From Entrophospora sp. SA101 (Eukaryota; Glomeromycota; Glomeromycetes; Entrophosporales; Entrophosporaceae): 20,066 nt of DNA. The DNA lies in assembly GCA_958430865.1 (NCBI GenBank), contig CAUDNR010002913.1, positions 40,957-61,022 of the forward strand, read 5' to 3'. The notes beneath the pieces are model-generated. The model searched no databases. It was not told the DNA's origin and saw only the letters and a program-made list of their open reading frames with translations. The translations under genes were made by a program, and so were the position numbers. Of the stretch, positions 1-9,663 are shown in pieces. The stretch's first letter is position 1. The number at the start of each line of letters is the position of its first letter.

Positions 1-25
1 AAGGTAATTGCAACCACTTTTTATA

Positions 26-66
26 TGCCGTAAATACAATTACTACCATCATCATAATTTACGGCA
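26..66. repeat. Short perfect inverted repeat at the left edge
   Basis: The 10-base arms tgccgtaaat (26-35) and atttacggca (57-66) are exact reverse complements separated by 21 bases. They lie in the presumed intron downstream of the last visible transposase exon. This may be a small hairpin or part of a nested element cut off by the window edge. Confidence 0.4.
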
Positions 67-77
67 CTAGTCTTTAC

Positions 78-2690
78 CTTGTATAATCTATGAATCATTT
101 CTTTTGTAGAAACTGCAGTATTTACTAAAGTTGCGAAGTTATTTACATGCATAATAAAATGGTGTAGAATATGAAAATTTGGTAGTCAAGTAAACACTAG
201 GAAAAATCTAAATTCACAAAAAAAGACACATTAGTAGAAATAAAAAACATTACATGCAAACTTAGTCATTATCATGTGTTCAGTAAAATCCTATTTTGCT
301 ATTGATTATGTAGTTTTTTGTGCATGTGACTTACTTTTGTAACCTGTACAGCCCATGCCATTATACTTTGTTGCAGATTATTATAATCAGTCTCAGAAAG
401 TTCTTTGCGAAATACTAGAAATGCCATTTTAGAAAAAGATACACATAAACTTAACAATTGATCTACTGTATGTTTTTTTGTAGTGGCACATGATGTGATC
501 AAATGTTCAATGAATGCCTTATTTAACATGGTAGTAGATATTGCTCGATTAATAAGAAATGGCATTATCATACTTAGATGAAGATAATCAGAAAAGAAGT
601 ATGAACCTAAATGGGTAATTGGATTTTGTTGACGGGCCCAAGTTGAAGGAAATTCAAAGTTGTGCCAAATTTTCAAAAATTCATCTTCCCCTGTTGTAGA
701 TAATATTCCAAAAGTTTTTTGAAGCATTTCTTTAGCTAGACCACCCATACAATGAAATGCATCATGTGGGCATTGAATATGACGATCATGTATAATTTTA
801 TCAAAGATAGGAGGTTTCTCTCAGATACCATATTCTGTTGCAAGGAAATCCTGTTCAATTTGAGTCTGAGCATCATTCATAGCAGCAAACTGCAATGTAG
901 TCTTATGATGGTACCGCCCATGTTTTGAAATGTCAAAAGTAATATCATGTAAATTATTATGGTGAATCATACAGTTATGGCATCCATAATGTGCATTGTG
1001 GTTTTTTATTCCTGCCTGTTCATTACCTTCTTGTAAATCACTAGTAATACTCCCAATCCACCTGTAACCCATACATGTTGATTATTAATTTTCAGTTTAT
1101 ACCCATGTTCAAGTTCTTGAATATCATCAATAAGGGGTTGAAGTACTTTATCACTTGTGGCTGTGAAAGGAATAAACCCAAGAAGAAAATGGTTTTTGAG
1201 CTTTTGATGAAGAACTTGTTTCATATTGCCAATCTGTAAATAAATGCCACCAATGGCATGATATGCATTACGAAATGGACCAAACTTGTCAATATAAATG
1301 TCTAGAAAAAATTTAAGTACTGGCAGACCATGTGGAGGATCTTGAATGGTGACATACTCAATAGGATGATGATGTCATAAATCAATTGGTCTTTTAGTCC
1401 ATTGCCCATTTATTTTATATACAATTTCATCAATAGAATATTGATAGTTTGTGGGTTTGCTAATATCCATTAACCATATATACTTTAGACTTAATATTTA
1501 TAGAGTTAATAATTAATGTTTTATCTGTCATCCACAGATGTCCATTACAAGAAGCAACTTTTCTCTGCTTGGATTTTAGCACTGAAGGTAATGAATTAAA
1601 TTCAAGAATACACTCAATTTTAATATAAATATCTTGGGAATCATCAATGTGTGGTATCAATATGATTCTACTATAGTATGTTTTGTTGTTTGCATGTGTG
1701 TCATAATACATGATGAAATCACCAAGACTGTAAACCACTATATTCATATTCATATTCATATTAATAATAATTATAAAATAAATAAAGAATTAATTGGTAA
1801 ATTTTATTTTGACTAAATATATTTACCATGATTTAATTTGATATTTTTCCCACCAAATAATGGTGATTTTTGCCAAAGGTCTCCATGCCATAATTCATGC
1901 CCGTTTTCACTGTGTATACCTGGGCCAAAATACATGTTCTTACACAACTGTGGATTTGATAGTACACAATGAAGAATGTTTTTTAAAGGAAAAATTAAAG
2001 TTTGACCAACGGATTTAAAAGTGGATGGCATGTTGCGATTGTTGAGGGTAACAGCGTGGCCTTTAAATGGAAGGAGTGGTAGACCATTATGGTACTTCTT
2101 AATGGTTGTAAGTGAGAACGGAACATCACATGAATTGAATTTATGATGTTTGACAAATATTTGCAAAATCTTTGTATGCTTCTAAACCTGATTTAAAAAT
2201 AAATTAAATAAATTATGTAATTTGCTTCCAAGCAGTGTAAAATTAGTCATATACCTATTTGATGTTTTGTAACCCATAAAAATAACAAAAATATAGTAAA
2301 GTTTGGAAAATATGGCCCTGTATCTCCAGAGTAGTAATTTTGCTTCTCATTTCCATCATACACTTGCTCATCAAACTCTTGATTTGTTCTATTTGTATTT
2401 TGATTTTCACTAGAAATATTGTCATAAAAATCATTTCCACCGTTTATAGGAAAGTCCTCACTTAGTTCCGATTGTAGTGACAGGATCTCATTTTCTTCAT
2501 ATATATCTTGAGCTTGCTCTTGTATAGTTAAAGAACTTGATGCTAAACTAGGCAACGAAGAACCAATATTGGTATTTGCAGATGAAGAGGTCGCATCACT
2601 TAGATCTTTTACTCGTATGCATTTGGGTTTACGCAAACGGAAATCAGATACTTGTTGTTGTTTGTCAGTTCTAGTCTGTTTTAGAAACAT
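78..2690 (-). pseudogene. Broken CACTA/EnSpm-like (Transposase_21-type) transposase, multi-exon, 5'-complete, runs off left edge
   Basis: The start is the ATG at 2688-2690. Exons on the minus strand are about 2690-2255, 2187-1827, 1737-335 and 207-78, with GT-AG introns of 67, 89 and 127 nt. The N-terminal part is a Ser/Asn/Glu-rich leader ending in GPYFPNF. The core resembles the Transposase_21/Tnp2 fold: DKFGPFRN (minus strand, about 1265-1290) matches the DGFNPFGN motif, SDLQEGN precedes a GCHNC zinc-knuckle-like motif (about 1040-970), and CPHDAFHCMGG (about 770-745) matches the D-x-x-H motif, so three candidate catalytic Asp remain. The gene is broken by in-frame TGA stops at 1375-1377 and 821-823, and by single-base frameshifts near 2155, 1474, 1049 and 190. 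A donor at 77 suggests more exons to the left. It also matches a protein family that I recall as abundant in Rhizophagus. The family assignment is inference; the breaks are seen directly. Confidence 0.72.
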
Positions 2691-2939
2691 GTTTTATGAA
2701 AAAAAAAGTTTTTATTTTAAAAAGAATCACTAGTAAATTGTAAATGTTATTATTAAATTATTTTACGCATTTATTATTAAATTAAAAAAGCTAAATTTTT
2801 GTAGGACATAGAAAATTAAAAAACTTATAAACTTTGCATTATAGTTTATTAATATTAAAGTAAGATCTTTGATTTATAATAAACAAATAAACAAATTCAA
2901 AGTATCATTATATATTTATTTTCTTTATCTTTATCAAAT
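2691..2939. promoter_or_regulatory. Divergent intergenic region, probable shared promoter
   Basis: About 250 bases of A/T-rich DNA separate the ATG of the transposase relic (minus) from the ATG of the small gene candidate (plus). It has poly-A/T runs and TATA-like stretches but no motif that I can name with confidence. The promoter role is inferred only from the head-to-head layout. Confidence 0.25.
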
Positions 2940-3271
2940 ATGCCTCGTAAAAGTACAGCAGTTAGGAATGTCACTACAAAACGTCCTGTAACTAGAAGTA
3001 CATTTCAACCCATTAATGAAACTACGACTACTATTAATGATAACCCTGAATTAAAAAAAGTCTCTACACTGAATATTATAAATAAAGACAAAAGAAACAA
3101 GCATGTGATATTGAAGCTTGTGGCAACTCGTAGATAAAAAATAATTAATGTAAATTCTGACATTTTATAGCCAAAAAAGATTTAAATGAACTAGATGATA
3201 ATACTTTAAATATTGATGGACTGAATTCATGGGATAAATATATAAAGCTCAATAATGAAAATCAATATTAA
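2940..3271 (+). CDS. Small unknown two-exon gene candidate (96 aa)
   Basis: An ATG at 2940 opens a basic, Thr-rich N-terminus (MPRKSTAVRNVTTKRP). The frame would stop at 3132-3134. Removing a GT-AG intron at 3130-3170 (41 nt) instead joins it in phase to an open stretch at 3171-3271, which ends at TAA 3269-3271 and encodes an acidic tail (KKDLNELDDNTLNIDGLNSW). The basic front and acidic, Asn-rich tail suggest a small nuclear or DNA-associated protein, but I do not recognise it. It stands head to head with the transposase relic and could be an accessory ORF of that element or an unrelated exon pair. A 41-nt intron is short for this genome, so the model is tentative. Confidence 0.35.
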
Positions 3272-4057
3272 TATAAAATTTACTGTTATAGAAACTATGA
3301 AATACCAATAAAAAAAAAATTTGTTAAAAATCACGTTACGTCATCGCTTGAATCACGTGGTTACGAATTAGAAATCATAATATTATTGGCTTGAAGATCA
3401 TTACGCAATTTAAAAATAATTTATATCGGAAGGAAAGAAATTTAGAACGAATTTCAAGTTTATGCAAGGATATATTTTTAGAGGACAGAAGTAGTTATCA
3501 TAAAATCATCATATCTATTGTAACGATCTATTATTTACCATTATTATATAGATGTTCTTTAGTTGAGGTAAAAGAGAAAACGTGCTGTTAAATAATAAGG
3601 ACAGATTTTTGATAATTTTACGATCAATCACTGCGTTGTTCATTTTTTAGCATTATTAGAGCATATACTATCTGGAATCCGTTGAGAAAAAGATATGGAG
3701 TGTAAAATTTTTCACTATTACTAGAAAATTGGAGTATCTTTTGCATGCTGATTCTGACGTAACACCAACCCACAAATATAAAAAAAAATTTTCAATTTAG
3801 AATTAATACTTTTGGAATAATATTTAATTTTATTTTTATTGAAATATAATTTGACCAAATGACGAAAGATTTTTTAAAAAATTGAAAGGATTATAATAAC
3901 ATTAATAATTCCTTAAAGATTTTATTTATATATAGTTTGCAATCGGATTGGTTTAATTAAATATTGAAATAAAAATAAAATTTAATAATTTATTCTTTTT
4001 TTTAAAAAAATTATATACTTCAAATGATGATTATATTTAATGCACAATTATTGAGGA
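3272..4057. other. AT-rich intergenic stretch
   Basis: No gene is supported here. The longest reading frame (about 3391-3591, plus) opens only at TTG and has no recognisable motif. The stretch contains CACGTG at 3354-3359, an ACGTCA (CRE-like) site near 3337 and a TGACGT near 3756. These are isolated sites without an adjacent intact gene. The rest is poly-A/T sequence. Confidence 0.5.
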
Positions 4058-5115
4058 TTATTGCTTTACTTTTCTTCTCAGAAGAATGAAAATAAAGCAC
4101 TGAAAGAAGAATCTTTTTTTATGAAGATTTATTATGAACAGAAATCTGATGAAGTTTTTTTCTTTATTTTCTGTTTCTACTTTCTTTCCTTCTAATATTA
4201 ATAATATAGGTATAGTTATAATTATTATAATTATTAATTGCTTTAAAATCCAAGGATGTTTCAAAACTTCTTCCAAGGATAATCGTTGATCAGGATTTTT
4301 TGAAGTAGCTATTTTTTTCTTTAGAGGTAATAAAAATATTTAGAGAGGAGATGATTTATTTTGTAAATATTGAAAATAATTAGTATGGCAGTAAAGATAG
4401 AAGTTACCAATTTAATAAAATGTTTGGCATCTTCTGATATATGATCATGCATTGAATATTCCACTCTCACTATTCTTTTGTGTGTACCTTTGCAACCACC
4501 TGGTCCTGAAAATGGAACTGTACCAAACAACAGTTCATAACATAAAACTCCGAGATTCCACAAGTCAGCCCTTGAACCATGAATTAGACTATCAACCATC
4601 TCTGGTGAAGATAATACAACAACAAGCCACAAAGTGTTCTATGCCTTATTATATATTTTTTTATAGTGATAGATATATTATTATAATTGACAATAAATAA
4701 TTAGACATTTTTATAACAATAATTATAATTAAATCCATCTTCTACCTTTGACCAGGAGTATGTACTGACCAACCAAAGTCAGCTATTTTAAGATCATTGT
4801 TTAGACCCAATAAAAGATTTTCAGGCTTAATATCTCGACGGATTATTTTTTTATGGTGAAGATAAATTAAAGCATGTGCCACCTGAGTGATATATTACTA
4901 ATTCACAATAACATATTGACTGATTGAATTAGTATCTTTTGTTCACAACTAATACAGTAATAGGAGGAATTACAAACCCTTGACACATACTTTTTGGTAA
5001 ATCTGGTACACTTTCTAAGATGTTTATAAATTTCTCCATAGCTCCATATTCAAGAATCAGAAATACATGGTTTTCTTGACAGAAACGTCTATATAAACAA
5101 AGAATATTTGGACGT
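4058..5115 (-). pseudogene. Truncated Aurora-kinase-like pseudogene
   Basis: Four minus-strand exon blocks (about 5115-4974, 4882-4746, 4637-4408, 4318-4058) carry the protein kinase C-lobe. Visible motifs in order are RPNILCLY and FLILEYG, the catalytic loop [12 protein letters not shown], the DFG loop [14 protein letters not shown], then SPEM, RADLWNLGVLCYELLFGTVP, and the C-terminal NPDQRLSLEEVLKHPWI. DFGWSVH, the DLWxLGVLCYE stretch and the DQRLSLEEVLKHPWI ending are typical of Aurora kinases (mitotic Ser/Thr kinases of the chromosomal passenger complex). Introns at 4883-4973, 4638-4745 and 4319-4407 splice in phase. Defects: no glycine-rich loop or VAIK lysine exon is visible upstream, HRD is changed to RRD, and a frameshift lies between TLCG and SPEM (about 4605-4625). 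The C-terminus ends in a low-complexity Ile-rich tail. It is probably a dead retained copy, and not the cell's functional Aurora. Confidence 0.68.
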
Positions 5116-5403
5116 CTATAGTAGTAACAACAGCAACAAAATTAATACAATAAATACAACTATATCAATATAATATACATATATCCACATACACATCTGT
5201 CTACCTTAGTTAAATAAAATTCAATTGTCAAAAATTTTCAGATGCCTCAAATTAAAGCATAAATGCTGTTTTTTTATTCTATTAATGATAAAATCACATT
5301 ATCTTGGAGAAAAGCAAATTATTTAAATATACATATATTGTATATAAATAACATCTTGATTTTTGTATATAATTCCATAATTCCAATAATTATTGTAACA
5401 TAA
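5116..5403. other. Spacer between kinase relic and adjacent relic
   Basis: This is AT-rich sequence just upstream of the first visible kinase exon. It was searched on the minus strand for a glycine-rich loop and a VALK-type motif. Only a short LRHLK-like stretch appears near 5250, which is not enough to call an exon. It may be intron or flanking DNA. Confidence 0.4.
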
Positions 5404-7309
5404 CCTGGTAATTACAAAAAATTTAGAAGTCTTATAAAAGTACTTGTGGTATTACTGAAATGGAAAAAAATCTTCTTTTTTGGTGTAGGAATAGTTGATC
5501 GAGTCATGCATTGTTTCTTTGTTGATGTATGATAATTATCAGTTGTTGATAAATAAGGCAGTATTCTGCTTATATGCTCTTCAACAAATAACTGTAATTG
5601 TTAATTAATATTTACTTTAAAAAAGCCATTTTGACATAATAATATCTATCCTTAGATTTTCAATTTCACACAATGCATATTCAACTAATGAACAACTAAT
5701 ATTGGATCTTGGCAACTCAAATTCACCTGACATGTACATTCTGTAAAAACCATCATAAGTTAAATCCATTCCGTATATCCTTAAATTGTGGCCTGCCAGT
5801 AAAAAAATTTCAGAAATATCAGATAAACACATCCATAAAAAAAAAGAATGTTAAGGTTAAAAATACCATACCAAAACAATGTATACTAAAACTGCCATGT
5901 CAAGTTCAGTAATATATTTAGTATATAGTTTATTAAGGGAATCTTTCATTAAATCTACATTCACTAAATAGGTATTAGCTTTATTGGAGACTTAAATAAT
6001 CCATATAATGTTTCAAATTTATCAGCGTCACCATTTATGTCTACAGAGATCATGAAATCAAGCTTATGACCATCACCTTCTTCATTACATTTTCGTTCAG
6101 CACTTGACATGGACATCTTTGTTAGCCCTGTAGTAAAATAAACAGGTGTCATTAAAATAATGAATTTTAAATGTCCAACACAACATAAATTGACCATTAA
6201 TATTTTTACCAGTTAATATCATGTCCTTGCTCAATAGTGAAGAATGGCTTTAAAAATGGATGCAATAATTCATGAACACAAGTATCTTCTACTGTTCGAT
6301 TGTCATCAAATGAAGTCTTCCAATTCTCACAACTATTGAGTTTTAATATATTTAAATTTGGGAATTGCTTAGATCACTAACAACAAATACAAGTGAAGAA
6401 ATTAACCTACAGATGTTTCCACACATTCTGGCATTTTCTTAACAATTTTTTACCAGGATCATCTGATTTCACTTTAAGTTTATAATATGACTGTTCTATT
6501 GAGTGTCTTTATCATTTTCTCTGAAGCCTTTAATAATTTTATTTAGATTATTTTTTTGATATAAAATTTTCATCTGGCCAAAAGCTTGCTTTCTAATGGA
6601 TGGCGGGATATCAAGTCTTGTTCATATGGGATTCTCTTCCATAAAAAATTGAATTTAGTGATCTTATATTTGACTATCTCTGTGAAGTGTCTACATCAAA
6701 AGAAAGTTAAAAAAATAATTAACAATATTCCTGATGGGTGAGCAGCATATGCTATTTACCTTCATTAGCCAAAGAGATGGCCATATTCATAAAGTCTAAA
6801 AACGATTTTGTTATACTGTGATTTTCAATAATCCATTCCTGTACAGTATACATAAATTCTAGTTATTTTTGGCAGTTTAAATAATCAGATATGGAGTTAG
6901 AAAGCTTGCAGCCACATACATCAGCGATGGCTTTTTCATCATTCAAAAACTTCCATTCCAGGATGTGTGTTTTCTTAGCAGGTGGGCTTGTTTTTGAGAT
7001 TTTCTTTTGAGTTTATTTATAGAATCATTCTCAAGAGGATGCTTGACAAAAACATTGGAAAAGCCTTCAGATATAATTTCTTGGGCATTGTTCTCTGCAG
7101 CTTCACGATATAGATTAGTACTACCAATGAGATGTACTCGTTTTACTGCCATCTGTACAAGATCAGTGTCGTTCATGTTTGAAATCAATGATGAAGAGAT
7201 CCATTATTATTTGTATGACAATAAATGATAATAAAACCTTTCTCCGCTCATAAATTATTTCTTCCCAATAAGGCTGTAAATTTTTGTTTCCGTGTTGTTT
7301 TTTTACCAT
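5404..7309 (-). pseudogene. Decayed multi-exon gene of a Rhizophagus-type family with a degenerate PD-(D/E)XK-like motif
   Basis: Blocks on the minus strand, in order: PYWEEIIYERRK (about 7290-7240); NDTDLVQMAVKRVHLIGSTN through KRKSQKQAHLLRKHTSWNGSF (7188-6943); DEKAIADVCGCKLSNSISDY (about 6940-6880); EFMYTVQEWIIENHSITKSF (about 6860-6770); QAFGQMKILYQKNNLNKIIK (about 6585-6530); CENWKTSFDDNRTVEDTCVH through FFTIEQGHDINW (about 6335-6210); SSAERKCNEEGDGHKLDFMI and ETLYGLFKSP (6110-5985); IYGMDLTYDGFYRMYMSGEF (5790-5720); and EEHISRILPYLSTTDNYHTS (about 5580-5500). The GDGHKxDF...YGxFK pattern resembles a PD-(D/E)XK nuclease core, but the expected acidic residue before FK is Leu. Several frame changes and stops show decay. 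The family is recalled as Rhizophagus-abundant and of unknown function. The nuclease idea is inference. Confidence 0.5.
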
Positions 7310-7787
7310 AGATATATGAAGAAAAATTAGTGTCAAGTTTTTATAATACAAGTAAAAGGTTTAACCATTAAAAAAAAAAAAAGTAAATCGCAATGGTGAG
7401 GCCATGATAAGAGCTGATACTCCTAGTCCAGACAAGAATAGACTGGAGCCCCCTATTACAAATAAATATATAAGTACATCACCTTTTCTTCTAAAGCTAT
7501 TAAATTGTTGGAATTCAGTTCTTTTGCTTCCTACAAAAACCTACGAGATCAAGTGAGGTCAAGAAAACTCCAATTGTCTAAAAAAGGGGGCGAGGAAATG
7601 ATAATGTCTTTGTGAAGATTAAAAACTCAGTATGGACTATACTGTATTCTCCTTCAAGTATGAGTTTAAAGCTGGAATAATATGACAGTTAGAAAAAAAG
7701 AGCTTATTTTTTTTTTCTTTTAAATTGCTGTCCAATACTCACCATCGTATCCAGGATAGGGCTCAATGCTCATGATGCAAGTAATAT
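7310..7787. other. Unresolved AT-rich segment between two relics
   Basis: There is no intact gene. On the minus strand a short open stretch (about 7680-7590) reads FKLILEGEYSIVHTEFLIF, and SIEPYPGYDG followed by a GTGAGT-type donor is seen at about 7770-7740. These could be exon remnants of the neighbouring retroelement or of another gene, but neither matches a domain that I can name. Poly-A/T tracts are at about 7370-7384 and 7706-7722. Confidence 0.35.
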
Positions 7788-8032
7788 TTATGTCAAATAT
7801 TTTTTTTGATTTAAAGAATTGAATGTTACAGAAAAGCATACATCATCAGATTCTTTATATGGTTTAAGGAAACACTGGATGAATTTTTAAATTTGCTGGT
7901 AATTTCTAATTTATATGCTGTTTTTGATACTTCTGCTATTATCTTATATGGACTAATATACTTAGGACTAAGTTTTCTTGTAGGTCTTTCTTTATCTACA
8001 GGTGTGTTAATATTTTTTGTTGATAATAAGAC
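7788..8032 (-). pseudogene. Ty3/Gypsy retrotransposon integrase C-terminal relic
   Basis: The minus-strand frame from 8032 reads VLLSTKNINTPVDKERPTRK, followed by LSPKYISPYKIIAEVSKTAYKLE. This is the conserved post-core segment of Ty3/Gypsy integrases (KLSPKYxGPYKI...YxLELP). The next pieces, LPANLKIHPVF and LKPYKESDDVC, lie in the other two frames, so at least two frameshifts are present, and the HVSLL stretch expected between them is missing. It ends at TAA 7788-7790. No reverse transcriptase, RNase H or LTR was found in the window, so this is an isolated fragment. The family call is strong; the age and origin are unknown. Confidence 0.7.
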
Positions 8033-8375
8033 TTAGATGTGTCACCAATTAAGAATTTTTTTCACACCTTTTATTATATATATTATTGTTAACCAATAAA
8101 GTGATGATGAATAAAGGGCGAGAAGATAAAAAGTAATTTTTTTTCTAAAAAAAAAATTCAAAAGGAAAATAATTGTATCATGATCCTGTGACAGCGTTAA
8201 AAATAACAAAAGAACCAACCAACTCATCGGTTAGACTTTGAGTATAGAGGAAAGAAAGATAAAAATAAAATTCAATTTTTGAGCAGTTCTATCTGGAATC
8301 ATTCAATCTATACATGCCGTCAAAATTAAATCATGTGATTAAATACAATAATTTTTCAATCAATCTTGCTAATTT

Positions 8376-8590
8376 CTATTTGGCCTCTTTATTATCAGCT
8401 GGATACACCCTATGTCTTAATAGAATTTTTAATTCTTCTGGATCATCATCCAAATCACTTTCATCACTAGTATCATTAAAAGTTTCATCATCCAGTGGTT
8501 CAAACCAATAACTTTCAATTCCATTGTTTGATGATGAACTGATGGAAGAACTTGATTCATTATATATATCATTATTTATTTGGATTTATA
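8376..8590 (-). pseudogene. Acidic coding remnant, function unknown
   Basis: A minus-strand stretch of about 70 codons is free of stops and clearly protein-like: NESSSSISSSSNNGIESYWF, EPLDDETFNDTSDESDLDDD and PEELKILLRHRVYPADNKEA. It ends at TAG 8376-8378. The same frame continues in plausible coding as KLARLIEKLLYLIT to a second stop. Upstream, another frame gives TTELDDNYNNSSITSPPSES (about 8685-8620). It is probably a broken exon of a larger acidic protein, perhaps from a retroelement. I do not recognise the family. The plus-strand frame across it is a shadow. Confidence 0.4.
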
Positions 8591-8829
8591 TGTGAAATAT
8601 CAAATGAATTAAGAACTTTCAGATGGAGGAGATGTAATAGATGAATTATTATAATTATCATCCAATTCTGTTGTAAGATCATAAACAAACCAAATAAAAT
8701 ATTACTAATTATTGCAATTAATAATTAATCCAATGATAATATAAAATACACACAATCCTCTCAATGATATAGCTATCTCATTAGTCAATTTAGGAAGCAG
8801 TAATAACCAACACAAAAATAAACATAATA

Positions 8830-9663
8830 ATAGGAAAACCAGGTTTCGAATATATAAAAAATTATTTTTTTTGTGTAAGCAATTAATTAAATTTTGTTAC
8901 CCCTGGAAATTATTTTACGATTTCCATGCAATATTAATATACGAAGTATGTATTCATCTTTAAAAATTTAATTGATGATTTATTTACATTAATTTTATGA
9001 TTCCTGGGCATACAAAATTCATCTGTGATGATCCAAATTTTGGATATATTAAGAGTAAATACAAAAATAGAATTATAAATATAGTTGATGATGTTGGAAA
9101 GGTGATAAATGATTCAGCAGAATGTAATAAGCCTGTTAGATATAGCAATGGCTTGAATTGGAGCTGGTATGATTTTACATTGTTATTTGAAGGGCATTTC
9201 CGAAGTCTTCCAAATATAACAAAATATTATCATTTTCATTTCAGTAGTTTACCAAATGATATTGGAAAAGTTTATGTTTCCAAAAAATCAGGTGGCACAG
9301 AAACTTCTTTTAAACTTTTAAAAAATGATGATTTTGATCAATTAACCCTACTTGGTGTTGCTCCATTAACAAAAGATAGAAAATTTTATTGGTATAACAA
9401 AATTCATCAGCATGTAGACCCAAAATTTAGAGATATACTTTAATTAACTTTACATAATAATTTTTAAACAATCAAATACTTTATTAGATACTCAAAATGG
9501 TAAATTAATACTAATGACAACCGTAATAAAAATTATGAATTAATAACACTCTATGGGGTCTCCGTGACTATTAAATTTATTAAATTAATTATGAATCGTG
9601 CAGTATGTAGATCATTGCTTTTTAAATTTTGGTTATCCCCAAGAATTTATTTTTGTAAACCAT
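8830..9663 (+). mobile_element. Element copy 1, both ends truncated, carries a transposase C-terminal ORF
   Basis: This segment matches 10469-11256 nearly base for base in its 3' half and with many changes in its 5' half. It starts inside the terminal repeat (ATAGGAAAACCAGGTTTCGA), lacking the outermost TATGGGGG...CGCTC part. It stops at gtaaaccat (9663), where copy 2 continues to its right terminal repeat. Inside lies a 148-codon open frame (8997-9443). Relative to copy 2 it keeps an extra segment of about 30 bp (about 8900-8930) and 11 bases near 9231-9243. Neither end shows an intact inverted repeat, so it is a truncated copy. Confidence 0.75.
8997..9443 (+). CDS. C-terminal part of a transposase-like (DUF7869-type) protein, 148 aa, open
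   Basis: The frame opens at ATG 8997 and stops at TAA 9441-9443. It begins with IPGHTKFICDDPNFGYIKSK, which matches the PGHTKFxxDxxFGxxK motif of the C-terminal part of DUF7869-type transposase-like proteins, where the Asp is a likely catalytic residue. A WSWYDF block, LPNITKYYHFHFSS and IGKVYV follow, also in the order seen in Rhizophagus members as I recall them. Full-length relatives are several times longer, so the N-terminal catalytic part is missing. The ATG may be an internal Met of an original exon and not a true start. It lies inside a truncated element. It is still open, unlike its copy at 10604. Expression is unknown. Confidence 0.55.
   Translation: MIPGHTKFICDDPNFGYIKSKYKNRIINIVDDVGKVINDSAECNKPVRYSNGLNWSWYDFTLLFEGHFRSLPNITKYYHFHFSSLPNDIGKVYVSKKSGGTETSFKLLKNDDFDQLTLLGVAPLTKDRKFYWYNKIHQHVDPKFRDIL

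Noticed and set aside
3391..3591. Plus-strand reading frame of 66 codons
   Set aside because: It opens only at TTG, has no motif, no splice context and no neighbouring coding blocks; it is consistent with chance in AT-rich DNA.
4058..5115. A functional Aurora kinase gene
   Set aside because: No ATP-binding lobe, HRD changed to RRD, and a frameshift in the activation segment.
8314..8511. Plus-strand frame with Ser-rich translation
   Set aside because: It is antisense to the more convincing acidic minus-strand remnant; the Ser run is the reverse of Asp/Glu codon repeats.
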